A stretch of 64,000 nt of DNA from Opitutaceae bacterium. GTDB lineage: Bacteria > Verrucomicrobiota > Verrucomicrobiia > Opitutales > Opitutaceae. Position numbers and translations under genes: made by a program. The stretch spans positions 1 to 64,000 of the forward strand of contig JAIXWF010000019.1 in assembly GCA_027482185.1 (NCBI GenBank), in the 5' to 3' direction. This document shows positions 1 through 9,060 of this stretch, piece after piece; within the stretch, counting starts at the first letter, position 1, and every line of letters begins with the position of its first letter. The notes under the pieces are model-generated. The model did no database searches, had not been told where the DNA came from, and worked only from the letters and a program-made list of their open reading frames with translations.

Positions 1-408
<408 letters not shown>

Positions 409-443
409 AGTTCTGAACCTAGTGATTCATGAACTACTAACAT

Positions 444-494
444 GACAACAACTTACGTTGTTGTCTTTTTGAATTTTGATTGGGGGTCCCAATC
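444..494. other. Two perfect hairpins in the 16S leader
   Basis: GACAACAAC-TTAC-GTTGTTGTC (444-465) is a 9-bp stem with a 4-base loop. GATTGGG-GGT-CCCAATC (478-494) is a 7-bp stem. Both lie between the probable promoter and mature 16S. They may belong to pre-rRNA processing stems or folding. On the plus strand the first is followed by TTTTT and would look like an intrinsic terminator, but no plus-strand gene reads into it. Confidence 0.6.
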
Positions 495-510
495 AATCGC
501 ACAAAGTAAA

Positions 511-523
511 TTTCAAAGATCTT
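511..523 (-). promoter_or_regulatory. Possible boxA-like antitermination site in the rRNA leader
   Basis: The minus strand reads AAGATCTTTGAAA about 100 bases upstream of the 16S 5' end. This resembles the boxA element (TGYTCTTTGA) that recruits NusB/NusE for rRNA antitermination. The match is partial and rests mainly on its position. Confidence 0.35.
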
Positions 524-631
524 AACTTCGAACTTAGGCTCGGTGTTGAATCGAGCTTTGTGAATTAGTCCGACGTTTGTCGGTACCTCACCGCTTTGAA
601 CTTCTAAGCGGCGGTTGTCGAAGGGAGGGAG

Positions 632-660
632 AGCAAACTAATTTGCTTTCCGCATTGCAA
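632..660 (-). promoter_or_regulatory. Candidate rRNA operon promoter
   Basis: Read on the minus strand there is a TTGCAA box (655-660, -35-like), a 17-base spacer and TTTGCT (632-637) as a poor -10. Immediately upstream (661-700) is a run of A-tracts resembling an UP element. This gives a leader of roughly 220 bases before 16S. The -10 match is weak, so the placement is tentative. Confidence 0.35.
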
Positions 661-1573
661 GACTTTTTTCGGAAGTTTTTCGATTTTTTCTAAAAAACTT
701 TCGGAGAAAGAACCCTCAGACTTCTGAACTTTGCTGCTCGTCGTTTCGTTTTACCGAACCGCTTTGCAGCGAAGGGAGGCGGAACATGCAACCTGCCCGA
801 ATACGTTCAAGGACTTTTTTGTTTTTGTCAGATACGGTTACGTTAGGCGCTGATAGATAGTGGTTTATGCGTTGTGAATTTTTGGACGACCTGGATGTCG
901 AGCATTGGGGAGAGGTTACGAAAGGGCAATTTTATCTGTATCCGCTTTTGTTGTACGCTGAACTTCTTCCGACGGCGTCGTCCCGAGGCAGAGCACTGAT
1001 TTTGCGGTGCTGCCTCTGACCGTTTCGCGGGCTGTGGTATTGTCAGCTGCAGGGCCGGTACTCGTCGCGAAGATTTGCGGCGTAAACCGCGGAGATCAGG
1101 GCATCCCTGACACAGTGCCTGGGGAACCCGGGATCCCAACAGGGGCAGACTTCACCGGATTCGTGGGCGAAGGGACCGAGGATTGCGCGGAATCGGTTTA
1201 CTCCGAGCCCAAGCCGGCTCTAACGGCGCTGGCAGAATCGTCGTATGCCCCGCACAGGCACCCGCGGTTGATCGTCTAGTAGATCGAGCCCGGGTTACTG
1301 CGTTGAGCGATAAGCAGCTGCCCGCGGCAGCTCGAGTTCGCTCAGAACCGTTGGGTTGCTGCAGCTCTTTTCGGTTCTTGGGCGTGGTCCCAGTATCTCC
1401 TGCAAGGTTTAGAGCGGTGAGGTCTTTGGGAGACAGCTTTTGAAACCGACGTGGGCACTTGCTCTTCAATCGTCCGGGGACTTTCGCGATGGTCGGAATT
1501 CACCGCGGCGCGGAGGCGCGGCGGCACGCATTATTCCGCCGCGTACCGCTGCCCTTGCCTCTCATCAACCCAT
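661..1573. other. Intergenic region with no gene recognised
   Basis: This stretch separates the rRNA promoter region from the stop of the ceramidase-like gene. The first part is AT-rich, then composition rises towards the genome average. Short ORFs occur in several frames, but none resembles a known protein or has a convincing start. Visible structures are a bulged hairpin at 985-1016 (GAGGCAG...GCCTC), a 6-bp stem TCAGGG-CAT-CCCTGA near 1096-1110, and an 8-bp stem at 1517-1543 about 30 bases beyond the ceramidase-like stop that could help end that operon but has no U-tract. No tRNA or standard ncRNA signature was found. Confidence 0.6.
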
Positions 1574-2935
1574 TCAGGGTGCGCCGGAACGACGATACAC
1601 GTCGTGCAATACCCGCACGGCGGCATCGACGAGCAACTGACCGGCCTCATCCACACCCGCTCCTGCGACCCCGGCTTCGTAGCCACCGCGGGCTTTTTCC
1701 CCGGGTAAACCGACATAGTGGACCCCGTTGCCGTTCGAGTAGCCGAGCACGAGAGTCTGGGGAAAAGGCGAACGCTCGCGGATCCGGGCACCGAGGTCGG
1801 TGAGCGGCTCTCCGGGGAGAGTCACGAATACGAGGGGGCCGCACACAATCGCCTGCACTTCGGCGGTCACGCGGTCCGAGCCCGTTCGATCTTTGGCAGC
1901 CGGAAGCAAGGGCAACTCCACGGCCGCGCGGCCAAACGTCAGCGGCCCGGGGGCCAACTTTACGGCAAAGCGCATCGCAGCCTGAGATTTCTTCGCCAAA
2001 CCGTCCGCCATTTCAGCCACGGCGGCGGCGCCGCGACGCCAGGGGTTGATGTCACCCGCATTGCCTTGGAGGAACATGCTCTCGCCGCCGAAAACCGCCG
2101 AGAGCCGGTTTGCGGCAGCTCCGGGCCAGTCCGCCGAGATCCCAGGATTCGACGGATAGATCGACACGGCATGGCAGGCCACGTGGAAGAGCGACGCAAT
2201 CGTCGCGGCCTGCGCGTCGCGGAAGGCCACGAGCGTCAGGGTGCGGTCCATCGGGCCGAAAACCGCCCCACCCTGCAGCACGTCGGGATTCCAGTCCTTG
2301 TGGGAGTAACTGACGACCGGCGCGGGCCGCGCATCGGCCAGGCCCCAGGCAGGGGCGCGCGGCCGCCGGTTGTTGAGGTATTCAGGTACGGCCACGCGGC
2401 CGATGAAGATATCCGCCGGCCGCGCCGCCGCCGCCGCCTGCCGGGCCGCCTGCTCCGTCGCAGCGAGCAGACGATCCATCCATTGCTTGAACGGCGGGTA
2501 GTCGTTCTGGGCGGGCATGTAGCGGAGCGCCCACCACGTGTCCCGCTCCTTGCCCCGATGGCCGCCGGAATAGACCGGAGCCCACGGCGCCGAGTGCGTG
2601 TGGCTCGCGTTGATGAGAATCTGTTCGCCGGGGATCGAGAGCGCCGAACCCACGACACGCCGGACCTCGTCGCGCGCGGACTCGGAGACATCGACCAAGT
2701 CCCAACGCACGATCACGGCCTTCGTGCGGCCGTCGTCGATCACGAGAACGTGCACAAACAAGGGATCGAGCACGTTTTCGTAGGGCTTGCCGGTGACCCA
2801 GTTACGCACGGTCACATCGGGGGTGATATCCGCCCGCGCGGCGCCGACGCGCAGGGAAATCGGTTTTTCAGCCGGTGCGGCCGAAAGGACGGACAAGCAG
2901 GCGAGGGCAAGAATCCAGCAACGACGCAGGTACAT
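1574..2935 (-). CDS. Exported neutral/alkaline ceramidase-like hydrolase
   Basis: A 453-residue protein with an N-terminal signal peptide (hydrophobic stretch about 8-20). It shows hallmarks of the neutral/alkaline non-lysosomal ceramidase superfamily: ADITPD at 35-40, SHTHSAP at 111-117, HVACH at 251-255, SADWPG near 267, and a GNAGDINPWR block at 291-300. The paired histidine motifs are the expected zinc ligands of an amidase that hydrolyses an N-acyl bond. Classical ceramidases are longer and have a C-terminal Ig-like domain. This short bacterial form probably acts on another N-acylated substrate. It is the last gene of a minus-strand unit with a TonB receptor and a cytochrome-fused dehydrogenase, 47 bases after the latter. 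Start chosen at the ATG directly before the signal peptide. Confidence 0.85.
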   Translation of the reverse strand: MYLRRCWILALACLSVLSAAPAEKPISLRVGAARADITPDVTVRNWVTGKPYENVLDPLFVHVLVIDDGRTKAVIVRWDLVDVSESARDEVRRVVGSALSIPGEQILINASHTHSAPWAPVYSGGHRGKERDTWWALRYMPAQNDYPPFKQWMDRLLAATEQAARQAAAAARPADIFIGRVAVPEYLNNRRPRAPAWGLADARPAPVVSYSHKDWNPDVLQGGAVFGPMDRTLTLVAFRDAQAATIASLFHVACHAVSIYPSNPGISADWPGAAANRLSAVFGGESMFLQGNAGDINPWRRGAAAVAEMADGLAKKSQAAMRFAVKLAPGPLTFGRAAVELPLLPAAKDRTGSDRVTAEVQAIVCGPLVFVTLPGEPLTDLGARIRERSPFPQTLVLGYSNGNGVHYVGLPGEKARGGYEAGVAGAGVDEAGQLLVDAAVRVLHDVYRRSGAP

Positions 2936-2949
2936 AGGGGAAAGGGGAT

Positions 2950-2965
2950 GCGGTCAGCTGACCGC
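2950..2965. repeat. Perfect 16-bp palindrome GCGGTCAGCTGACCGC
   Basis: A perfect inverted repeat in the 47-base gap between the cytochrome-fused dehydrogenase and the ceramidase-like gene. It could form a 6-bp stem with AGCT loop in mRNA or be a protein-binding site. Its sequence does not match the GTAAC-type operator of this region, and it was not seen again in the other gaps examined. Confidence 0.5.
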
Positions 2966-2982
2966 CACGGGGTGAAGCCGAG

Positions 2983-5982
2983 TCAAGGCGCCGACAAAAA
3001 CGAAAGCAAATCCGCCATCGCCGCCGGAGAAATCGCCCCCTCGAGACCTTCGGGCATGAGCGAAGCGGTCGCGCCGCTGAGGCTGCGGATGTTTTGCCGC
3101 AGAATTGTTTCCTCGGGCCCGCCGATCCGGCGCAGCTTCAGGCTACCCGGAGTTTCCTCGGTGATCAGCCCGGAGACCGAACTGCCGTCGGCCAATTCGA
3201 CGGTGTAGGCGAGGTAGGCGGGCGCGACTTCGCGGTTGGGATCAAGAATCGCCAAGAGCAGCTTTTCGCGATCCCAGCCACGGACGGTCTCCAAGTTAGG
3301 CCCGAGTTCCGTGCCGCGGCCTGCAAAGCGATGACAGGCGGCGCACACTTGGTCGAAAACCGCCGCGCCGCTGACCGAGTCCCCGCGCAATCCGAGTTGG
3401 GCTTGATACGACGCCACAACGTCGGCGCGGGCCGAGACCGCCTTGGTGCCGAACAATCGCTCGGCACGCGTCTTGATGGCCGGGTCGGTGTGAGCCAGAA
3501 GTTGGTTGCGACGCGCCAGACTAAGTTGGCCGGCGGCAATCCTGCCGGATTCGATCGCGGTCAGGACGGACCCCGCGCGATCACGGCGGGCGAGGAGCGC
3601 CACCAACGCTTCCTCCCTTTGGGCCGGCGAAAACCGCGCCCAACTCGAAACCACATCGCCGACCACGTCGGTGCTCGCATATCCAGCAAGTACCTTCAGG
3701 GCGGCGCTTTGCAGAGTCGGCACGGCCGTCTCGGACAAACGTGCCGCCAAAATCGGCCGGGCGCGGGAAAGGTCATCCAACGCCACCAAACGAACCGCCG
3801 CCACCCGCTCGCCCTCCGGGCGCGAAACATCCGCGGCGGTCTTGGCGGCAGCGGCCAGCACACCGTCGGCGGCGCGTGCGGCCGCGTGATGATCGGCCAA
3901 TAGGGCACGCAGGGGGCGGCTGGCTTGGCGCAAGCCATCACCCAAGCCGGTCCACAACGCATCCCGCGCTTCCGCGGCGCGCGCGGCAGCGGACCAAGCG
4001 TCAACCAACGCCGCGATGCCGTCAGGCCTGGCTTGGGCGCCGATCATAAACGCCAGCGACCGCACCGCTTCCGTGGCATCCCGCTGCGCGAAGATCTCAG
4101 CGTCGCCCAAGATCGAACGCGCCAGTTCCAAGGCTCCGGTGGGCGCTCCGCTCAACGCCGCGGCCCGCACCCATTTGTCGCCGACATCGCGGCGCAAAAC
4201 AGCGAGCGCGACGTCGCGGGCTCGCGGGTCGGCCATGCCGGCGGCCACAAACGCGACCTGGTAGCGCACGCGGATTTCCGCGTCCTGCGCCAACGCGACG
4301 ATCCGGTCGCGCAACACGGCCGAACCTGCCAACCGCGGCTCGGCGAGCCGCACGGCGTGTTCCCGCAACCCGGGCGACGGATCGGCGAGCGCGCGCAACA
4401 ACTCCGGCTCCGTCAACGCGGCGAGGCCGTCGAGCGTCCACAGGGCGTGGAGCCGCGTGAGTTCGCCGGGCGCCCCTTGCAACAGCGCACGCAGCGCGGG
4501 CACGGCGCCGGCATCCTGGCGCTCGAACAGCAGGCGCTGCGCGGTTTCGCGCCACCAGGAGTTGGGATTCGACAGCGTCGCCACCAATTCCGCCGTCGAA
4601 GCGGACCCGAGGCGCGGCGGTTTCGGCACCTTGAAACCGGGCGGGGCCAAACGGTAGATGCGGCCGCGGTCGCGGCCGCTCTGCAAGTCGAGGCGCGCGT
4701 GGATGTCGTCCGGGATCGACCACGGGTGCTCGATCGTCTCCCGGTACATGTCGACCACGTGGAGCGTGCCGTCGGGGGCGTTGACGAGGTTGACGGGGCG
4801 GAACCAGAGGTCGGTCGAGGCGAGGAATTCCGTTTCCCGGTCGGCCGCCTCGATGCGGAAGGTGACGCCGTCCTTTGCGATGGTCTGGCGCTGGACGAGG
4901 TTGTTGGCGACCTCGGCGACGAAGACCTGACCGTAGTACTCGGCGGGATACGCGACACCGCGGTAGACGGCGATGCCGGCGGCGGACGTGAAGACGCCGC
5001 CCGCGACCAATTCGCTCTTCGGCAAGGAGGAACCCTCGGCGGTCCAGCGGCGCGCGCGCAATTCGCGCCACGGCTCGATGGGGCTGATGCGGCCCACGGG
5101 CAACGTGTCGCCGGGAGTGCGGGCGTCGTGCACGGGATTCGGGGCGACGAGCAACGGGTTGCGGGCGGCGCGGGTGCCGTCGAACACCACGTGCTGGGCC
5201 GGGTTGCGGATGTTGCAGAGGAAACGGTTGCCCCAGTCGTCGGCGGTGTGGCCGAAGCGGGCGCCGCCGGCGATGATCTCGAACGTGCCGTCGCGGGGAT
5301 CGATGCGGAGATCGTGGCGGGCGAAGCGCAGCGGCGGGCGTTCCTCGCCGGGCCGGCGCAGTTGGCCGCCGTTGGTGCCGCCGGTGACGGTGACGCGGTT
5401 GTCGAGTCCCCAGAGCGGGGAATTCATCAGGGCCTGGACGTTGTATTTGCGGAAACCGGACACGAGGATCCGGCGTTCGTCGGCCCGGTGGTCGCCGTCG
5501 TTATCTTTAAGGTAGAGGATTTCCGGAGTGGCCGTGACGATCAGGCCGCCGCGCCACACGCAGAGGCCGCTGGGCCAGGAGAGGCCCTCGGCAAAGATGT
5601 GGCTCTCGTCGAAGCGGCCGTCGCCGTCGCGGTCGATGAGTTTGCGGATGCGGCCGATCGGAGCGTCGGTGGTGTTGTCCTTCCAAGCCTGGTGGGTGGC
5701 CTTGTCGGTGTACGGGTAGTCCCGCATTTCGGCGACGTAGGCGGCGCCGTCTTCGTCGTAGACCACGGCAACCGGACTCGAGACGAGCGGTTCGGCCGCG
5801 AGCAGGTCCATGGTGAACCCGCCCTTGAGCCGGAACGTCGCCGGGGCCGATGCGGGTTCGACGGCCGGGAACGACGGCAGCAAATCGGCCGCGACCGCGT
5901 GCCCGGCCGCGAGGCCGCCGAGCAACGCGGAGACGAACGCCGCCCGCAGCGGCAACATCAGGCGCGGGCGGCGGCGGGACAT
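2983..5982 (-). CDS. Exported membrane-bound dehydrogenase-like beta-propeller, HEAT repeats and cytochrome c
   Basis: A 999-residue protein of the PVC-group putative membrane-bound dehydrogenase type. Order: signal peptide (about 1-30); a propeller-like region to about 500 with calcium-binding-like DRDGDGRFD and a DMYRETIEHPW block; HEAT-like alpha repeats with the family phrase NSWWRETAQR; and a C-terminal heme domain with CAACH at 880-884 followed by the family-typical tail. It probably oxidises a sugar or alcohol in the periplasm and passes electrons to the heme. The upstream reading frame extends to 6390, but that part is a shadow of the receptor gene. The true ATG at 5982 lies two bases after the receptor stop, indicating translational coupling. 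Substrate unknown. Confidence 0.88.
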   Translation of the reverse strand: MSRRRPRLMLPLRAAFVSALLGGLAAGHAVAADLLPSFPAVEPASAPATFRLKGGFTMDLLAAEPLVSSPVAVVYDEDGAAYVAEMRDYPYTDKATHQAWKDNTTDAPIGRIRKLIDRDGDGRFDESHIFAEGLSWPSGLCVWRGGLIVTATPEILYLKDNDGDHRADERRILVSGFRKYNVQALMNSPLWGLDNRVTVTGGTNGGQLRRPGEERPPLRFARHDLRIDPRDGTFEIIAGGARFGHTADDWGNRFLCNIRNPAQHVVFDGTRAARNPLLVAPNPVHDARTPGDTLPVGRISPIEPWRELRARRWTAEGSSLPKSELVAGGVFTSAAGIAVYRGVAYPAEYYGQVFVAEVANNLVQRQTIAKDGVTFRIEAADRETEFLASTDLWFRPVNLVNAPDGTLHVVDMYRETIEHPWSIPDDIHARLDLQSGRDRGRIYRLAPPGFKVPKPPRLGSASTAELVATLSNPNSWWRETAQRLLFERQDAGAVPALRALLQGAPGELTRLHALWTLDGLAALTEPELLRALADPSPGLREHAVRLAEPRLAGSAVLRDRIVALAQDAEIRVRYQVAFVAAGMADPRARDVALAVLRRDVGDKWVRAAALSGAPTGALELARSILGDAEIFAQRDATEAVRSLAFMIGAQARPDGIAALVDAWSAAARAAEARDALWTGLGDGLRQASRPLRALLADHHAAARAADGVLAAAAKTAADVSRPEGERVAAVRLVALDDLSRARPILAARLSETAVPTLQSAALKVLAGYASTDVVGDVVSSWARFSPAQREEALVALLARRDRAGSVLTAIESGRIAAGQLSLARRNQLLAHTDPAIKTRAERLFGTKAVSARADVVASYQAQLGLRGDSVSGAAVFDQVCAACHRFAGRGTELGPNLETVRGWDREKLLLAILDPNREVAPAYLAYTVELADGSSVSGLITEETPGSLKLRRIGGPEETILRQNIRSLSGATASLMPEGLEGAISPAAMADLLSFLSAP

Positions 5983-5984
5983 CG

Positions 5985-8906
5985 TCAGAAGCGGCCGCTG
6001 ATGCCGGCGACGACCTTGGCGACCACGATGCGCGTCTGGTTGGGCCGGTCCTTGGAGCCGACCCAGGTTTCCGTGATCGGCGATTTGTTGAGATTCTCGA
6101 TGTCGCAGAAGATCGCGGTGTTCCGGGTGAAGTTGTAGCGGGTCTTCAGGTTCACCTGCATCTTGGGTTCCTGGTAAACAAGCAGCGCGGCGTTGGCGCT
6201 GTTGGTGACGAGGTATTCGCTGCGCCAGACGGCGTTGAGGCGGACGTTGAGGCCGTGGCCGAGGTAGGTCAGCGCGACGTTGCCCGTCTTCGGGACGAAG
6301 CCCGCGACGGTCGACGTGACGGTGGCGCCGCCGTAATCGCCGCGGGTGAGGAGCCGCGTGTAGTTGGCGTAAAAGCCGAAGCCGCGCCAAAAGCCGGGGA
6401 GAAACGTGAACTGCTGCTGGTAGGCGAGCTCGAGGCCGCGGTACTTGGCGCTGCCGCCGTTGCGCGTCGTCGAGATGCGGTAGCCGACGTATTGGCCGTC
6501 GAAGCCGTTGTCGGCGCCGGCGGCGACGAATTGGGACGTATCCGTGAACTGGAAACCGTCGACCTGTTTCATGAACGCGCTGGCCGACACTTGGCCGACG
6601 GGCTCGAAGTAGTACTCGAGGGTGGCGTCGAAATTGTCGGAGTACTGCGGCTTGAGGCCGGCGTTGCGGATCGTGACCGTCTGGGCGACGTCGTTGATCG
6701 TGTCGGCGGGCATGATGGCGTCGAACGAAGGCCGGCCGATGCCCGAGGAGTAGCTGAGGCGGGAGACCAGATTGCGCGTCGGCGCGTAGCGCAGGTGGAG
6801 GCCGGGAAACACATCGCGGTACGAGCCCTTGCGGCGCAGGCGGTTGATGACGCCGGCGACCGTGACCGGGCCCTCGGCGTCGGTTTCCGTTTTCTCAATG
6901 CGCACGCCGCCGAGGACCGAGAGGCTGGCGAGCTTCAGGTTGCCCATGGCGTAGCCGGACGTGACGGTTTCGGTGATGCTGCGGTCGCCGTTGAGCCGGG
7001 ACGTGTTGGTGAACGCGACATCCTCGCGCCAGAGGCCGGGATTGAGGGCTTGGTGGCGGGCGACGGCGAAGGGATTGGCCCAGGGCGGCGAGCGGTAGCC
7101 GGCGTTGGAGTCGGTCCATTTCGGCGTGGTGTCGGCAAACTGGGCGATGCCGCCGAGGTCGTCGGCGTTGTTCTGGATGCCGTCGGCGCCGGTGAAGTTG
7201 TAGCGCTTGGAGAAGTTGTCCAAGGCGCGTTCCTGGCTGCGGATGACGCCGCCGGCCTTGAAGGTGATGGGGACGGGCGCGATGAACGTCTTCTTCACGT
7301 TCAACTTGGCGGTGCGGACCTCGTCCTCGCCCATGCGGTCGCTCTGGGTGAGGAGCATGGTGCCGTAGTTGGCGAGATTGTAGAGGTCGGGGCCGGCGGT
7401 CTGGGCGTACTTGGGCCACTTGGGGTCGTCGCGACGGTCGATGGTGAAGCCGATGTTGGTCAGGCGGTAGCTGACGGCGCCCTTGGGCCGGGAGGAAAAG
7501 TGCCGGCCGGTCGGGGCGTAGTCGTAGTAGGTTTCGGAATTCGACAGGCTGACGCCGTAGTCGATCTCGAGCCCCGGGAGGCGATGGCGGATCGTCGGCA
7601 CGAACTGCAGGGTGCGGCCGGACTTGTCGTCGGTCGTGAGCGTGATGGCGCTGGAGGAGTTGTTGTTCGCCAGAATCTCGCCGAAGAAATTCGTGTAGCC
7701 GGGACGGAAATTCGCGACCGCCGCGGTGGTGCCGAGGACCATGGCGCGCGTGTCGTTGGTCTCGTGGAACCAATTGTAGGCGGTGTTGAAACTGAGGACG
7801 GTGGTCTCGCTCAGTTTGTATTCCAGCTTCACGCCGGTCGCGAGGCGCGTGCGCGGGGCGCCGGCGGGGCGCGGCACGGTGATGTTCTGGGTGTAGTACG
7901 GCTCGGTGAGCACGCTCTGGTAGGTCGCCAGCGCCGCGGTGTCGCCGCCGGGCTGGGAGTGGTAGGTGAAGTTGACGGAGACGCCGATGCGTTTCTCGGC
8001 GCCGAGGCGGTCGGCGTAGGAGAAGTTGAGCGAGGGCCCGATATTCTTGATCGGCTCGCGGAGGAAATTGTCGGACCGGGTGTAGTACTTCGGGCGCCAC
8101 ACGCCGCCGATCGAGTAGGTGAAGACGCGGGGCTGGTTGCGGTCGAAGGCGCTCTTCGAGACGATGTTCACGTTGCCGCCGATGGAGTCGGCGTCCATGT
8201 CCGGCGTCGGCGCCTTCGTGACCTCGATGGTCTCGATGTTGTTGAGCGAAGCCTGCTCGAACTCGAACGTGCGCCCGGCGCCGGCGGATTGGGAACTCGC
8301 CATGCGGTCGCCGTCCATGGTCACGGAATTGAGGGCGCCGTCGATGCCGCGGATCTGGACCGAACGCACGTCGGCGCCGACGTAGACGGCGGTGATGCCG
8401 GGCAGCTGCTGGAGGAAGTCGCCGATGTTGCCGTCGGCGACGTTGCCGAAGCTGTCGGAGGCGACGACGTTCTTCACGTTGAGGGCCTCGCGTTGCTTGG
8501 TGATGGCGGCGGCGTTGCCCTCGCGGGGGCCGGAGACGGTGAAGGCCTCGAGTTTGTAGATGCCGGCGTTGAGCTCGATGTTCTGCCGGAGGCGGACGCC
8601 GGATTTGATGTCGACGGTGAGCCGCTGCGGCTCGAGGCCGGTGTAGCGGACGACAAGGGTGGCCGGGCCGGGCGGCAGCGTGAGCTCGAAACGCCCCTCG
8701 CGGTCGGTGAGGGCCGAGGCGGAACGGCCCTCGACGGAGACTTCCGCGCCGTCGAGGAACGTGGCGGTGGCGGCATTGCTGACTTGGCCGGTGACAAAGC
8801 CGTTGCCCTGGGCGAAGCCGGCCGCCGCGCAGGCGGCGAACAACCAGCAGGCGAAGAGACGGCGGAACGAGGGCACGAGGGAGCGTGCGGCGGCGGGGAA
8901 CATCAT
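5985..8906 (-). CDS. TonB-dependent receptor (copy 1)
   Basis: A 973-residue outer-membrane receptor. Signal peptide at 1-32, then a carboxypeptidase-regulatory-like domain (about 35-110), the linker phrase YKLEAFTVSG, a plug with DSFGNVADGN and QQLPGI, and a long beta-barrel ending in Phe (SGRF), the usual C-terminal residue for barrel assembly. The linker, REGNA box and plug resemble the large Proteobacteria/Opitutus family rather than SusC, and no SusD partner is present. First gene of the unit receptor-dehydrogenase-ceramidase. An operator palindrome lies 32 bases upstream. Two consecutive ATGs (8906 and 8903) are possible starts. The ligand cannot be inferred. Confidence 0.93.
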   Translation of the reverse strand: MMFPAAARSLVPSFRRLFACWLFAACAAAGFAQGNGFVTGQVSNAATATFLDGAEVSVEGRSASALTDREGRFELTLPPGPATLVVRYTGLEPQRLTVDIKSGVRLRQNIELNAGIYKLEAFTVSGPREGNAAAITKQREALNVKNVVASDSFGNVADGNIGDFLQQLPGITAVYVGADVRSVQIRGIDGALNSVTMDGDRMASSQSAGAGRTFEFEQASLNNIETIEVTKAPTPDMDADSIGGNVNIVSKSAFDRNQPRVFTYSIGGVWRPKYYTRSDNFLREPIKNIGPSLNFSYADRLGAEKRIGVSVNFTYHSQPGGDTAALATYQSVLTEPYYTQNITVPRPAGAPRTRLATGVKLEYKLSETTVLSFNTAYNWFHETNDTRAMVLGTTAAVANFRPGYTNFFGEILANNNSSSAITLTTDDKSGRTLQFVPTIRHRLPGLEIDYGVSLSNSETYYDYAPTGRHFSSRPKGAVSYRLTNIGFTIDRRDDPKWPKYAQTAGPDLYNLANYGTMLLTQSDRMGEDEVRTAKLNVKKTFIAPVPITFKAGGVIRSQERALDNFSKRYNFTGADGIQNNADDLGGIAQFADTTPKWTDSNAGYRSPPWANPFAVARHQALNPGLWREDVAFTNTSRLNGDRSITETVTSGYAMGNLKLASLSVLGGVRIEKTETDAEGPVTVAGVINRLRRKGSYRDVFPGLHLRYAPTRNLVSRLSYSSGIGRPSFDAIMPADTINDVAQTVTIRNAGLKPQYSDNFDATLEYYFEPVGQVSASAFMKQVDGFQFTDTSQFVAAGADNGFDGQYVGYRISTTRNGGSAKYRGLELAYQQQFTFLPGFWRGFGFYANYTRLLTRGDYGGATVTSTVAGFVPKTGNVALTYLGHGLNVRLNAVWRSEYLVTNSANAALLVYQEPKMQVNLKTRYNFTRNTAIFCDIENLNKSPITETWVGSKDRPNQTRIVVAKVVAGISGRF

Positions 8907-8937
8907 AACGGTGGGGTAAGCAGGCGGGATGCCGTTT

Positions 8938-8953
8938 GTAACTGTAAAGTTAC
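8938..8953. promoter_or_regulatory. Operator S1: GTAACTGTAAAGTTAC
   Basis: A perfect GTAAC-N6-GTTAC palindrome 32 bases before the receptor start at 8906. It is one of seven perfect copies in the island. It shares a divergent control region with operator S2, 96 bp away. Confidence 0.85.
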
Positions 8954-9033
8954 CAAAACGAGCGCGCGTCAAACCGAAAGGCCCTCGGCCGCGAATTCCC
9001 TCCGGCGAGACGAGAACGGATTTGCCAACATCG

Positions 9034-9049
9034 GTAACCGACACGTTAC
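9034..9049. promoter_or_regulatory. Operator S2: GTAACCGACACGTTAC
   Basis: A perfect GTAAC-N6-GTTAC palindrome ending 11 bases before the amidohydrolase ATG at 9061. A possible promoter overlaps it: TTGCCA (9022-9027), 17 bases, then GTTACT, which includes the right half-site. If that is the real -10, the transcript would begin at or very near the start codon. Confidence 0.85.
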
Positions 9050-9060
9050 TCCGGCCCGGC

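Noticed and set aside
444-470. Plus-strand hairpin with T-tract as an intrinsic terminator
   Set aside because: No plus-strand gene lies upstream of it; it is in the leader of the minus-strand rRNA operon, where a structural role is more likely.
985-1016. Hairpin GAGGCAG...GCCTC as a small RNA or terminator
   Set aside because: The stem is bulged, no U-tract follows, and no flanking gene end requires a terminator there.
1152-1469. Short minus- and plus-strand ORFs in the gap between rRNA and the ceramidase-like gene
   Set aside because: No recognisable protein features, no clear start signals, and both strands are open in several frames at once.
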